Positions 36,301 through 48,300 of a stretch of DNA of 64,000 bases are shown piece by piece. A model generated the notes under the pieces. That model was given only the letters and a program-made list of their open reading frames with translations, made no database searches and was not told where the DNA came from. How positions within the stretch are numbered: position 1 is the first letter of the stretch; each line of letters begins with the position of its first letter. A program made the position numbers and the translations under genes. Source of the stretch: Taeniopygia guttata (Eukaryota; Chordata; Aves; Passeriformes; Estrildidae); NCBI RefSeq assembly GCF_048771995.1, contig NC_133026.1, forward strand, positions 150,931,001-150,995,000, in the 5' to 3' direction.

Positions 36301-39300
36301 ATAGGGAAAAATTGGAGACAAATTTGGGGAAAAGTTGGGAAAATCGGCAGGAAAATGGGGGAGAAATAGAAAAAAATTGGAGAAAAATTGGGAGAAAAAT
36401 GGGGGAGAAATAGGAAAAAAATTGGGGAAAATTTTGGGAAAAAATGGAGAAAATTTGCGAGAAATTGGCAGAAAAATCGGAGAAAATTTTGAGAAAAAAG
36501 TGAGAAAAATTGGGGAAAATTGGCAGGAAAATGGGGGAGAAATAGGAAAAAATCGGGAAAAGTTGGGGAAAAAAAATTGGAAAAATTGGGCAAAAAATTG
36601 GGAAAAAATGGCAGAAAAATGGGAAAAAATGTGGAGAATTTTAGGAAAAATTGGGGAGAAAAGTTGGAAAAGTCTGTGAAAAATTGGGGGAGCAACGGTG
36701 CAAAGCGTGAGGGAATTGGGGCGGCGGCGGCGCGGCTGCGCGGGGTCCTGCACGCCGGCGGCACCGCAGCGCCGAGAGCTTCCTGCAGCACTGCGGCCGC
36801 AACGGCAGCGACGGGCGCAGCGCGCAATGCCACGGCTGCCTGCGCCAGGAGGTGGGGGGAATTTGGGAAAAAACGGTGAAAAAATGGGAAAAATTGGCCA
36901 AAAAATGGGGGGGGAATAGGAAAAAATCAGAGAAAAATTGGCAGAAAAATGGGGGAGAAATAGAAAAAAATCGGAGAAAATTCGGCGAAAAATTGGCAGA
37001 AAAATGGAGAAGAAATAGGAAAAAGTTGGGGAAAATTTGGGAAAAAAAAAAGGGGAAAATTGGGAAAAATTGGCAGGAAAATGGGGGAGAAATAGGGAAA
37101 AGTTGGAGAAAAATTCAGGGAAAAATTGGGAAAAATTGGCAGAAAAATAGGGGAGAAATACGGAAAAATCAGAGAAAAATTGGCAGAAAAATTGGGAAAA
37201 TTGGCAGAAAAATGGGGGAAAAATAGGGAAAAATCGGGAAAAGTTTGGCAGAAATTTTGGGAAAAATTGGCAGAAAAATGGGGGAGAAATAGGAAAATAT
37301 CGAAGAAAATTTGGGAAAAACTGGAGAAAAATTGGGCGAAAAATTGGGGAAAATTTGCAGAAAAGTGGGGAAGAAATAGGAAAAAATTGGCAGAAAAATG
37401 GGGGAGAAATAGGAAAAAAATTTGAGAAAATTTGGGAAAAATTGAGAAAACTTGGCAGAAAAATTGGGAAAAATTGGCAGGAAAATGGGGGAGAAATAGG
37501 AAAAATTGGAGAAAATTTGGGGAAAAAAAATGGAAAAATTGGGCGAAAAATTGGGAAAAAATGGCAGAAAAATGGGAAAAATGGCAGAAAAATTGGAAAA
37601 AATTTGGAGAATTTTAGGAAAAATTGGGGAGAAAAGTTGGAAAAATGTGTGAAAAACTGGGGGAGCAATGGTGCAAAGCGTGAGGGAATTGGGCCTGGCA
37701 CCGGCGCGGCTGCGCGGGGTCCTGCACGCCGGCGGCACCGCAGCGCCGAGAGCTTCCTGCAGCACTGCGGCCGCAACGGCAGCGACGGGCGCAGCGCGCG
37801 GTGCCACGGCTGCCTGCGCACTGAGGTGCGGGGAATTTGGGAAAAAACGGTGAAAAATTGGTGAAAAAATGGGAAAAATTGGCAGGAAAATGGGGGAGAA
37901 ATGGGGGGAAATTGGAGAAAAATTGGCAGTAAAATGGGGAAGAAGTAGGGAAAAATCGGAGAAAAATTGGCAGGAAAATGGGGGAGAAATAGGAAAAAAT
38001 CGGGAAAAGTTGGGGGAAAAAATGGGAAAAATTGGTAGAAAAATGGGGGAGAAATAGAGAAAAATCTGAGAAAAAACGGCAGAAAAAATGGGGGAGAAAT
38101 AGGGAAGATCAGAGAAAAATTGGCAGGGAAATAGGGGAAAATTGGCAGAAAAATGGGGGAGAAATAGGAAAAAATGGTTGAAAATTTGGGAAAAATCGGA
38201 AAAAAATTGGCAGAAAAGTTGGGAAAAATCGGCAGAAAAATGGGGGAGAAATAGGAAAAAAATATGAGAAAATTTGGGAAAAAGGGAGAAAAATTGGGAA
38301 AAATTGGCAGAAAATTTGGGAAAAGACAGAGAAAAGTTGGACGAAGAATTGGAAAAAATTGGCAGAAAAATGGGAGAGAAATAGGGAAAATCGGCAGAAA
38401 AATGGGGAAAAAAGGGAGAAAAATTGGCAGAAAAATTGGGGAAAATTGGCAGAAAAATGGGGGAGAAATAGGGAAAAATTGGAGAAAATTTGGGAAAAAA
38501 CAGAGAAAAATTGGGAAAAATTGGTGGAAAAATCGGAGAAAAATTTGGGAAAAAACTGAGAAAAATTGGCAGAAAAATCGGGGGAGAAATAGGGAAAAAA
38601 TGGGGAAAAATTGGCAGAAAATTTGGGAAAAGACGGAGAAAAGTTGGGCAAAAAATTGAGAAAATTGGCAGAAAAATGGAGGAGAAATAGGGGAAAATCG
38701 GAGGAAAATCGGCAGGAAAATGGAGGAGAAATAGGAAAAAATGGCAGAGACTTTGGGAAAAAATGGAGAAAAATTAGGAAAAATTGGGCAAAAAATTGGG
38801 AAAAATGGCAGAAAAATTGGAAAAATTTTGGAGAATTTTGGGGCAAATTGGGGAGAAAAGTTGGAAAAGTCTGTGTAAAACTGGGGCAGCAACGGTGCAA
38901 AGCGGGAGGGAATTGGGGTGGCGCCGGCGCGGCTGCGCGGGGTCCTGCACGCCGGCAGCACCGCAGCGCCGAGAGCTTCCTGCAGCACTGCGGCCGCAAC
39001 GGCAGCGACGGGCGCAGCGCGCAATGCCACGGCTGCCTGCGCACGGAGGTGGGGGAGAATGTGGGGGGGAAAAGTCATGTAAAAATTGGGAAAAATAGGA
39101 AAAAATTGGGTGAAAAATTGGAATAAATTCACAGAAAAATGGGGGAGAAGTAGGGAAAAATCGGAGAAAAATTGGCAAAAAACAGAGAAAACTTGGCAGA
39201 AAACTTGGACGAAAAATTGGAAAAAATTGGCCGGAAAATGGGGGAGAAACAGGGAAAAATTGGAGAAAAATTTGGGAAAAAAACGGAGAAAAATTGGGGA

Positions 39301-42300
39301 AAATTGGCAGAAAAATTGGGGGAAATTGGCAGAAAAATGGGGGAAAAATTGGCAGAAAAATCGGGAAAAGTTGGGGGGGAAAAATGTGGAAAATTGGGCA
39401 AAAAATTTGGGAAAAATTGGCAGAAAAATGGGGGAGAAATAAGAAAAAAATTGCAGAAAATTTGGTGAAAAAAGAAAAATTGGCAGAAAATTTGGGGAAA
39501 ATTGGCAGAAAAATGGGGGAGAAATAGGAAAAATTGGAGAAAATTTGGGGAAAAAATGGAGAAAAATTGGGGAAAAAATGGAGAAAAATTGGGGAAAAAT
39601 TTGGGGAAAAATTGGGAAAATTTGGCAGGAAAATGGGGGAGAAATAGGAGAAAATCGGGAAAAGTTGGGGGAAAAAAATTGGAAAAATTGGGCAAAAAAT
39701 TTGGGAAAAAATTGGGAGAAAAATGGGAAAAATCACAGAAAATTGGGAAAAAATTGAAGAATTTGGGGAAAAATTGGGGAGAAAACTTGGAAAAATCTGG
39801 GAAATATGGGGGAGCAATGGTGCAAAGCGGGAGGGAATTGGGGCGGCGGCGGCACGGCTGCGCGGGGTCCTGCACGCCGGCGGCACCGCAGCGCCGAGAG
39901 CTTCCTGCAGCACTGCGGCCGCGCCGGCAGCGACGGGCGCAGCGCGCAATGCCACGTCTGCCTGCGCACAGAGGTGCAGGGAATTTGGGAAAAAACGGTG
40001 AAAAATTGGCAGAAAAATTGGGAAAAATCAGCAGGAAAATGGGGGAGAAATGGGGAAAAATCAGACAAAAATTGGCAGAAAAATAGGGAAGAATTGGCAG
40101 AAAAATGGGGGAGAAATAGGAAAAAAATCGGAGAAAAATTTGCAGAAAAGTTGGGAAAAATTGGCAGAAAAATGGGGGAGAAATAGGAAAAATTGGAGAA
40201 AATTTTGAGAAAAATTGGGGGGGAAAATTGGCAGGAAAATGGGGGAGAAACAGGAAAAAATCGGAGAAAATTTGGAAAAACAAATGGGAAAAATTGGCAG
40301 GAAAATGGGGGAGAAATAGGGAAAAATCGGAGAAAAATCGGCAGAAAAATGGAGGAGAAATAGGAAAAAATGGTTGAAAATTTGGGGAAAAATGGAGAAA
40401 AATTGGGGAAAATTGGCAGGAAAATGGGGGAGAAATAGGAAAAATTTGCAGAAAGTTTGGGTAAAATTGGCAGAAAAATGGGGGAGAAATAGGAAAATAT
40501 CAGAGAAAATTTGGGAAAAACTGGAGAAAAATTGGGCAAAAAATTGGGAAAAATTGGCAGTAAAATGGGGGAGAAATAGGAAAAAATTGCAGAAAATTTG
40601 GGGAAAATTGGCAGAAAAATGGGGGAGAAATAGGGAAAAATCGGTGAAAAATTGGGTGAAAATTTGGGAAAAATCGGCAGAAAAATGGGGGAGAAATTGG
40701 GAAAAATTTGGGAAAAAAGTGAGAAAAATTGAGAAAAAATGGCGAAAAAATGTGGAAGAAATAGGGAAAAATCAGAGAAAATTTGGCAGAAAGTGGGGGC
40801 AAAAATTGGCAGAAAAATTGGGGAGAAATAGAAAAAAATTGCAGAAAATTTGGGAAAAATTGGCAGAAAAATAGGGGAGAAATAGGAAAAAATTGGAGAA
40901 AGTATGGGAAAAACCTGAGAAAATTGGGGAAAATTGGTGGGAAAATCGTAGAAAATTTTGGGACAAAAGTGAGAAAAATTGGGAAAAATTGGCAGAAAAA
41001 TGTGGGAGAAATAGGAAAAAATCACACAAAAGTTCGCAGAAAAATTGGGGAAAGTTGGCAGAAAAAATAGGGGAGAAATAGGAAAAAATGGCAGAAAATT
41101 TGGGAAAAAACGGAGAAAAATTGGCAGAAAAATTGGGAAAATTTGGCAGGAAAATGGGGGAGAAATAGGAAAAAATCGGAGAAAAATTGGCAGAAAAATG
41201 GGGGAGAAATAGGGGAAAATCTGAGAAAATTGAGAAAAAATGGAGAAAAATTGGGGAGAAATAGGAAAAAATCAGAGAAAATTTGGGAAAAAACTGGAGA
41301 AAAATTGGGCAAAAATTGGGAAAAATTTGCAGAAAAATGGGGAAGAAATAGGAAAAAATTGGAGAAAAATTGGCAGAAAAATGGGGGAGAAATAGGGGAA
41401 AATCAGAGAAAATTTGGGAAAAAAGGGAGAAAAATTGGCAGGAAAACGGGGGAGAAATAGGAAAAAATCGGAGAAAAATTGGGAAAATATGGAGAAAAAT
41501 TCAGCGAAAAATTGGGAAAAAAAGGCAGAAAAATTGGGGAGAAATAGGAAAAAATTGGAGAAAAATTGGGCGAGAAATTGGGAAAATATTGGTGAAAAAT
41601 TGGGGAAAATTGGGAGAAAATCATGATAAATTTGGGGGAGAAAGGGCAAAGCATCAGGGAAAAAATGGAGAAAAATTGGGAAAAATCAGAGAAAATTTGG
41701 TGGAAAATCGAGAAAAAGTTAGTGTAAAAATGGGAAATAATGGGAGAAAAATTAGGGAAAAAACGGGGAAAATTTGGGGAAAGAAAAACCAAAAAATGTA
41801 GAATTTTGGGGGAAAATGGGGCTAAATTAGGGAAAAATTAAGGAAAAAATGGGGAAAAAATCAGGGGGAAATGGGTAAAAATTGGGAAAATTTGGGTAAA
41901 AATTTGGATTAAAATGTTTGGGAATTTAGAGGAAATTTTGGAAAAATTGGGGAAATTTTGGGGGGAAAAAATCTTGAAAATTTTGGGGAAAATTGGAAGA
42001 ATTTGGGCCAAAATTGGGAAAGTCCAAGAAAATTTAGAGAAAAAAATTTGAATTTTGGGGAATTTTTTTGTGGGAATTTGGGATAAAATGAAGGAATTTT
42101 AGGTATGAATTAAGAAAATTTTGGGGATTTTGAGGCTTACAATATAAAAAAAATTAAAAATTTGGGAAAAAATTGGAATATTGGTGGAATTTTTGCCATT
42201 TTTGAGGGGATTTTTTTTTTGGAAAAATTCCCAAAAAATTTGATTTTTGGAATTAATTTAAATTTTTTTTTAACAGGACCAGGATTATTTGGAATTACGG

Positions 42301-45300
42301 CGTCACATCCATGAAAATTCCGTGGATTTTTGGGTGGTCAAGACTTTGATCCAAAAAGTTTTCGCTCCTTGCAAATGTCGGGAAATTCATGGGAAAATTC
42401 CGGAAAATTCCCAGGTTTGGGTCGGAATAAAGAGAAAAAAATGGGATTTAAAAGGGGGGAAAATTGGGATTTTTTGGGGGAAATTTGGGGAGAATTTGGG
42501 GAAATGTAGGTAAAAATTGGGGGAATTTGGAGAAAAAATGGGAAAAATTTGAGGTGAAAATTGGGAAATGTTTGGAAAAATTGAGGAATATTTGGGGGAA
42601 ATTTTTGGGAAAATTTAGGGGGGAAAATTGGAAAAAATTTGGGGAAATTGGGAAAATCTGGTGAATTTGGAGGGAAAAAATTGGGCAATATTTGGGCAAA
42701 AATTGGGAAAATTATGGGACAAATGACGAAAATTTAAAGAAAAATTCAAGAATTTTAGTGGGAAAATTGGGGAAAATTTAGGGAATTTTGGGGGAAATGG
42801 GGAAAAAATTTGAAATTTAGGAAAATTTGGAAATTTTTTTGGTTTTTTTTCCAGGAATTCCCAAAAAATTCCCGGATTTGCCGCGGGCACGAGCGAAGCC
42901 TCCCAGTGCAGGAGCTGGTGCAGGCCCTGGACCTGCGGGAGGAAGGTGAAAATTCGGAAAGTCCATCCCATAATTTCACCCCCAAATTCCCAAAATTTCA
43001 TCCCAAATTCCCAAAAATCCAAATTCCCAAAACTCCCCATTTTTTACCCAATTTTTTTTGATTTTCTGCCTTAAAATCCTCGTTTTTAACGCAAAATTCC
43101 TTGAAAATTCCCAATTTTTTCCCCTGATTTTTATCCAAATTGTGCCCAAAAATTCCCCATTTTTAACATCTTTTACCCAAAATGTTTCCTCAAATTTCCC
43201 AGATTTCCCCCTAAATTTCCCAGATTTTTCCCACTTTTTTCCCTAAATTCCCAAATTTCTCCCCGATTTTCCTCCAAATTACCCCAAAATATTCCGTGTT
43301 CTACCCAAATTCCTTCCCAAAAATTCCCAAATTTTTCTGAATATTTTTCCTAAATTCCTCTAATTTTCCCCCATTTTTTCCCAGTTTTTCTCAAATTTTC
43401 CCAAAATATTTCCCAATTTTTAACCGAATTTTCACCTTTTTCCCCCATAAAATTCCCAATTTTCCCCCAAATTATCCCCAAAATTACCAAATTTTTCCCC
43501 AAATTCCCCCCTTAAAAATTCCCAATTTTTCCCCAATTTTCCTCAAATTTTCCCCTAAATTTCCAGTTTTCTTCACCCAAATTCCCCCCCAGTTTTGGGG
43601 GATTTTCTGCCTTAAAATCTTTTTTTTCCCCCAAAATTCCATTGAAAATTCCAAATTTTTTCCCTTATTTTTCTCCAAATTCTCCAAATTTTTTTCCTGA
43701 ATATTTCCAAGTTTTCCCAAAACTTTTGCTGAAATTTCTTCTAAAGTTCCTGATTTTTTTCCTTATATTTCCCTTTTTTCCCAATTTTCCCCAATTTTTT
43801 TCCACATTTTTTCCCCAATATTCCCCAAATTTTCCACCCAAATTTTCCCCAATATTTCCCCAAGTTAACCTAAAAATCCCAATTTTTTCTGAATTTTTCC
43901 TCTAAAAATTCCTATTTTTGCCCCTAATTTCCTCTTTTTTACCCAAATTTTCCCTTTTTCCTCCCCAAAACTCCCCAAATTCCCCCCAAATTATCCCATA
44001 AAATTCCCAAATATTTCCCCGAATAATCCGCAAAAAATCCCAATTTTTTTCCATTTTTTACCCAAATTTTTGTCATTTTTTCACCAAATTTTCTCCTTTT
44101 TTTTTCTGCAATTTTTCCCCAACTTTTCCCTAATTTTTTCCCAAAATTCCCTTTTTTTTCCCCAGGAATTCAGACCCTTCTGTGCCTCCTGGAGCTGCAC
44201 CCGGGGCGGCTCCTGCAGCTTTTCCCTCCTGGCCCTGCCCGGAAATGCCCAAAATTCCCAAAATTCTCCCCAATTTTCCTCCAAATTCCCCCAAAATTTC
44301 CAAAATTTTTCCCCAAATTATCCCCAAAGATTCCCAAATTTTTCCTTAAATTATCCCCAAATATTCCCAAATTTTTCCCTAAATTCTCAGCAAAATATTC
44401 CCTTTTTTTTTAATTTCCCCCTAAATTCCTCCAATTTTTACCCAAAATTCCCCAATTTTCCCACATTTTCCCAAAATTTTTCTCACATTTCCCCCAAGTT
44501 TTTTCCCAATTTTCCCCAATTTTTTCCTAATTTCTCCACATTTTTGACTCTTAAATTCCGCATTTCTTCCCCATTTTTTGCCACTTATCCCCTAAATTCC
44601 TCAAATTTTTCTCATTTTTCCTACAATTTTTTCCCAATTTTCCCCCAAACTTTTTCTAATTTTTTCCCAATTTTTTTCCCAACTTTTTCCCCAAGTTATC
44701 CTAAAAAAATCCCCAATTTTTCTGAATTTATCCCCTAAAAATTCACATTTTTCCCCCGCTTTTCCCCGAATTTTTGTCATTTTTTCACCGATTTTCCTCA
44801 TTTTTTCACCAGATTTCCCAATTTTTTTCCCAATTTTTTTTTCCCAAAATTCCTAAAATTTTTCCTAATTTTTCCCAGGAATTCAGACCCTTCTGTGCCT
44901 CCTGGAGCTGCACCCGGGGCGGCTCCTGCAGCTTTTCCCTCCTGGCCCTGCCCAGAAATGCCCAAAATTCCCAAAATTCTCCCCAATTTTCCTCCAAATT
45001 CCCCCAAAAAATTCCCAATTTGTCCCCCAAATTATCCCCAAATATTCCCAAATTTTTCCCTAAATTCTCACCAAAATATTCCCAAATTTTTTAATTTCCC
45101 CCTAAGTTCCTCCACTTTTTCTCCAAATTTTTCCAATTTTTCCCCAAACTTTCCCAAAATTTTCCCACATTTTCCCCAATTTTTTTCCCACATTTTCCCC
45201 AATTTTTTCCCACATTTTCCCAAAATTTTCCCTAATTTTCCCCAAAATTTTCCCCTTAAATTCCCCATTTCTTCCCCACTTTTCACCATTTTCCCCCTGA

Positions 45301-48300
45301 ATTCCTCAAATTTTTCTCTTTATTCCTACAATTTTTTCCAGATTTTTACCCAGATTATCCCAAAAATTTCCAAATTTTTTACCCTTAAATTCCCCATTTT
45401 TTCCCTAAAATTTCCCAAATTTTTTCCCAGACGTATACCCAAATTATCCCAAAAAAATCCCGGTTTTTTTTCTGTTTTTTCCCTTAAATTCCTCATTTTT
45501 TCACCGATTTTCCTCATTTTTTCACCAAATTTTCCCCATTTTTTTCGCAATTTTTTTTTCCCCCCAAAATTCCTAAATTTTTTCCCAATTTTTTCCCAGG
45601 AATTCAGACCCTTCTGTGCCTCCTGGAGCTGCACCCGGGGCGGCTCCTGCAGCTTTTCCCTCCTGGCCCTGCCCGGAAATTCCCAAAATTCTCCCCAATT
45701 TTCCTGCAAATTCCCAAAAAAATTTCCCAAATTTTCCCCAAATTATCCCCAAAGATTCCCAAATTTTTCCCTAAATTATCCCCAAATATTCCCAAATTTT
45801 TCCCTAAATTCTCAGCAAAATATTCCCAATTTTTTTTAATTTCCCCCTAAATTCCTCCAATTTTTACCCAAAATTCCCCAATTTTCCCCACATTTTCCCA
45901 AAATTTTTCTCACATTTCTCCCAAGTTTTTTCCCAATTTTCCCCTAATTTTCCTAAAGTTTTTTCCTAATTTTTCCCCATTTTTGACTCTTAAATTCCCC
46001 ATTTCTTCCCCATTTTTTTGCCACTTACCCCCTAAATTCCTCAAATTTTTCTCATTTTTCCTACAATTTTTTCCCAATTTTCCCCCAAACTTTTTCTAAT
46101 TTTTTCCCAATATTTCCCAAATTTTCCCCCAAGTTATCCCAAAAATTTCCCAAATTTTTCTGAATTTATCCCCTAAAAATTCACATTTTTCCCCCGAATT
46201 TTTGTCATTTTTTCACCGATTTTCCTCATTTTTTCACCAGATTTCCCAATTTTTTTCCCAATTTTTTTTTCCCAAAATTCCTAAAATTTTTCCTAATTTT
46301 TCCCCAGGAATTCAGACCCTTCTGTGCCTCCTGGAGCTGCACCCGGGGCGGCTCCTGCAGCTTTTCCCTCCTGGCCCTGCCCAGAAATGCCCAAAATTCC
46401 CAAAATTCTCCCCAATTTTCCTCCAAATTCCCCCAAAATTTCCCAAATTTTTCCCCAAATTATCCCCAAAGATTCCCAAATTTTTCCCTAAATTATCCCC
46501 AAATATTCCCAAATTTTCCCCTAAATTCTCACCAAAATATTCCCAAATTTTTTTAATTCCCCCCAAATTCCTCCAATTTTTCTCCAAAATTTTTCAATTT
46601 TTTCCCCCAAAATTCCCCACATTTTTGCCACATTTTCCCAAAAATTTTCCCTAATTTCCCCCGATTTTTTCCCTATTTTCCCAAAATTTTTCCCAAAATT
46701 TTTCCCCATTTTTCCCCATTTTTGCCTCTTAAATTCCCCATTTCTTCCCCATTTTTCCCCATTTTCCCCCTAAATTCCTCCAATTTTTCTCATTTTTCCT
46801 ACAAGTTTTTCTCAATTTTCCCCCAAACTTTTCCTAATTTTTTTCCCAATAATTCCCAAATTTTCCCCATGTTATCCTAAAAATTTCCCAAATTTTTCTG
46901 AATTTATCCCCTAAAAATTCACATTTTTCCCCCGCTTTTCCCCGAATTTTCCTCATTTTTTTCACCGATTTTCGTCATTTTTTCACCAAATTTTCCCAGA
47001 TTTTTTCCCAATTTTTTTTCCCAAAATTCCTAAAATTTTTCCCAATTTTTTCCCAGGAATTCAGACCCTTCTGTGCCTCCTGGAGCTGCACCCGGGGCGG
47101 CTCCTGCAGCTTTTCCCTCCTGGCCCTGCCCGGAAATGCCCAAAATTCCCAAAATTTTCCCCAATTTTCCTCCAAATTCCCCCAAAAAAATTTCCCAAAT
47201 TTTTCCCCAAATTATCCTCAAATATTCCCAAATTTTCCCCATAATTCTCACCAAAATATTCCCAATTTTTTTTAATTTCCCCCTAAATTCCTCCAATTTT
47301 TCTCCAAATTTTTCCAATTTTTTTCCCCAAAGTTCCCCAAATTTTTCCCACATTTTCCCCAATTTTTTTCCCACATTTTCCCAAAATTTTCCCTAATTTT
47401 CCCAAATTTTCCCCCAGTTTTTACTCTTAAATTCCCCATTTCTTCCCCATTTTTCGCCATTTTCTCATTTTTCCTACAATTTTTTCCCAATTTTCCCCCA
47501 AACTTTTTAAAATTTTTTTCCCAATTTTTCCCCAAACTTTTCCTATTTTTTTCCCAATTTTTCCCCAATAACTCCCAAATTTTCCCCAAGTTATCCTAAA
47601 AATTTCCAAAATTTTCCTGAATTTATCCCCTAAAAATTCACATTTTTCCCCCGCTTTTCCCCGAATTTTCATCATTTTTTCACCAAATTTTCCCCATTTT
47701 TTTTCCCAATTTTTTCCCCCAAAATTCCTAAATTTTTTCCCAATTTTTCCCCAGGAATTCAGACCCTTCTGTGCCTCCTGGAGCTGCACCCGGGGCGGCT
47801 CCTGCAGCTTTTCCCTCCCGTTCCTGCCCGGTGCCGGATCCGAATTCCCGGGAATTCCTCGGAGCGGCTGCGGGAGGTGGCGCAGGGGTGAGAAATACCC
47901 AAAATTCCCAAAATTTCCCAAATTTCGGGGGTGGGGAAGGAATTTTGGGCAGGTTTGGGTGAAGGTTTGGGGTGAAAAGGGGAAAATTTGGGGAAAAAAT
48001 GGGATTTTTTTTGGAGGCAAATTGGGGAATTTGGGGAAAAAATGGGGAAATTTTGGGGAAAAAGAGGAGGAAAATTTGGGAAATTTTGGGGGAACATTTG
48101 GAGGGAAATTTGGAATTTTTAGGAAAAATTTGGGGTAAAAATTGTGAAATTTGGGGTAAAAATTGGGAAGATTTGGGGAAAATAGGGATTTTTGGGGGGG
48201 GAATTGGGGAATTTTGGAAAAAAATTGGGGAAATTTTGGAGATAAAGTGGAGGAAAATTTGGGAAATTTTGGGGGAACATTTGGAGGAAAATTGGGATTT

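Noticed and set aside
35083-39132. Very long antisense frame (over 1300 codons) rich in F, S and P opposite intron 16
   Set aside because: The antisense strand of a purine array is C/T-rich and cannot form stops. No conserved domain appears apart from shadows of the exon 16 copies, and the frame drifts with the repeat.
35222-39973. GC islands in intron 16 as RECQL4 exons or a nested gene
   Set aside because: No acceptor, a shared one-base loss shifts the frame, and they match the end of exon 16.
44166-47140. Exon 19 copies as real alternative exons of RECQL4
   Set aside because: They have acceptors but no donors and cover only the first half of the exon; kept as repeats pending RNA evidence.
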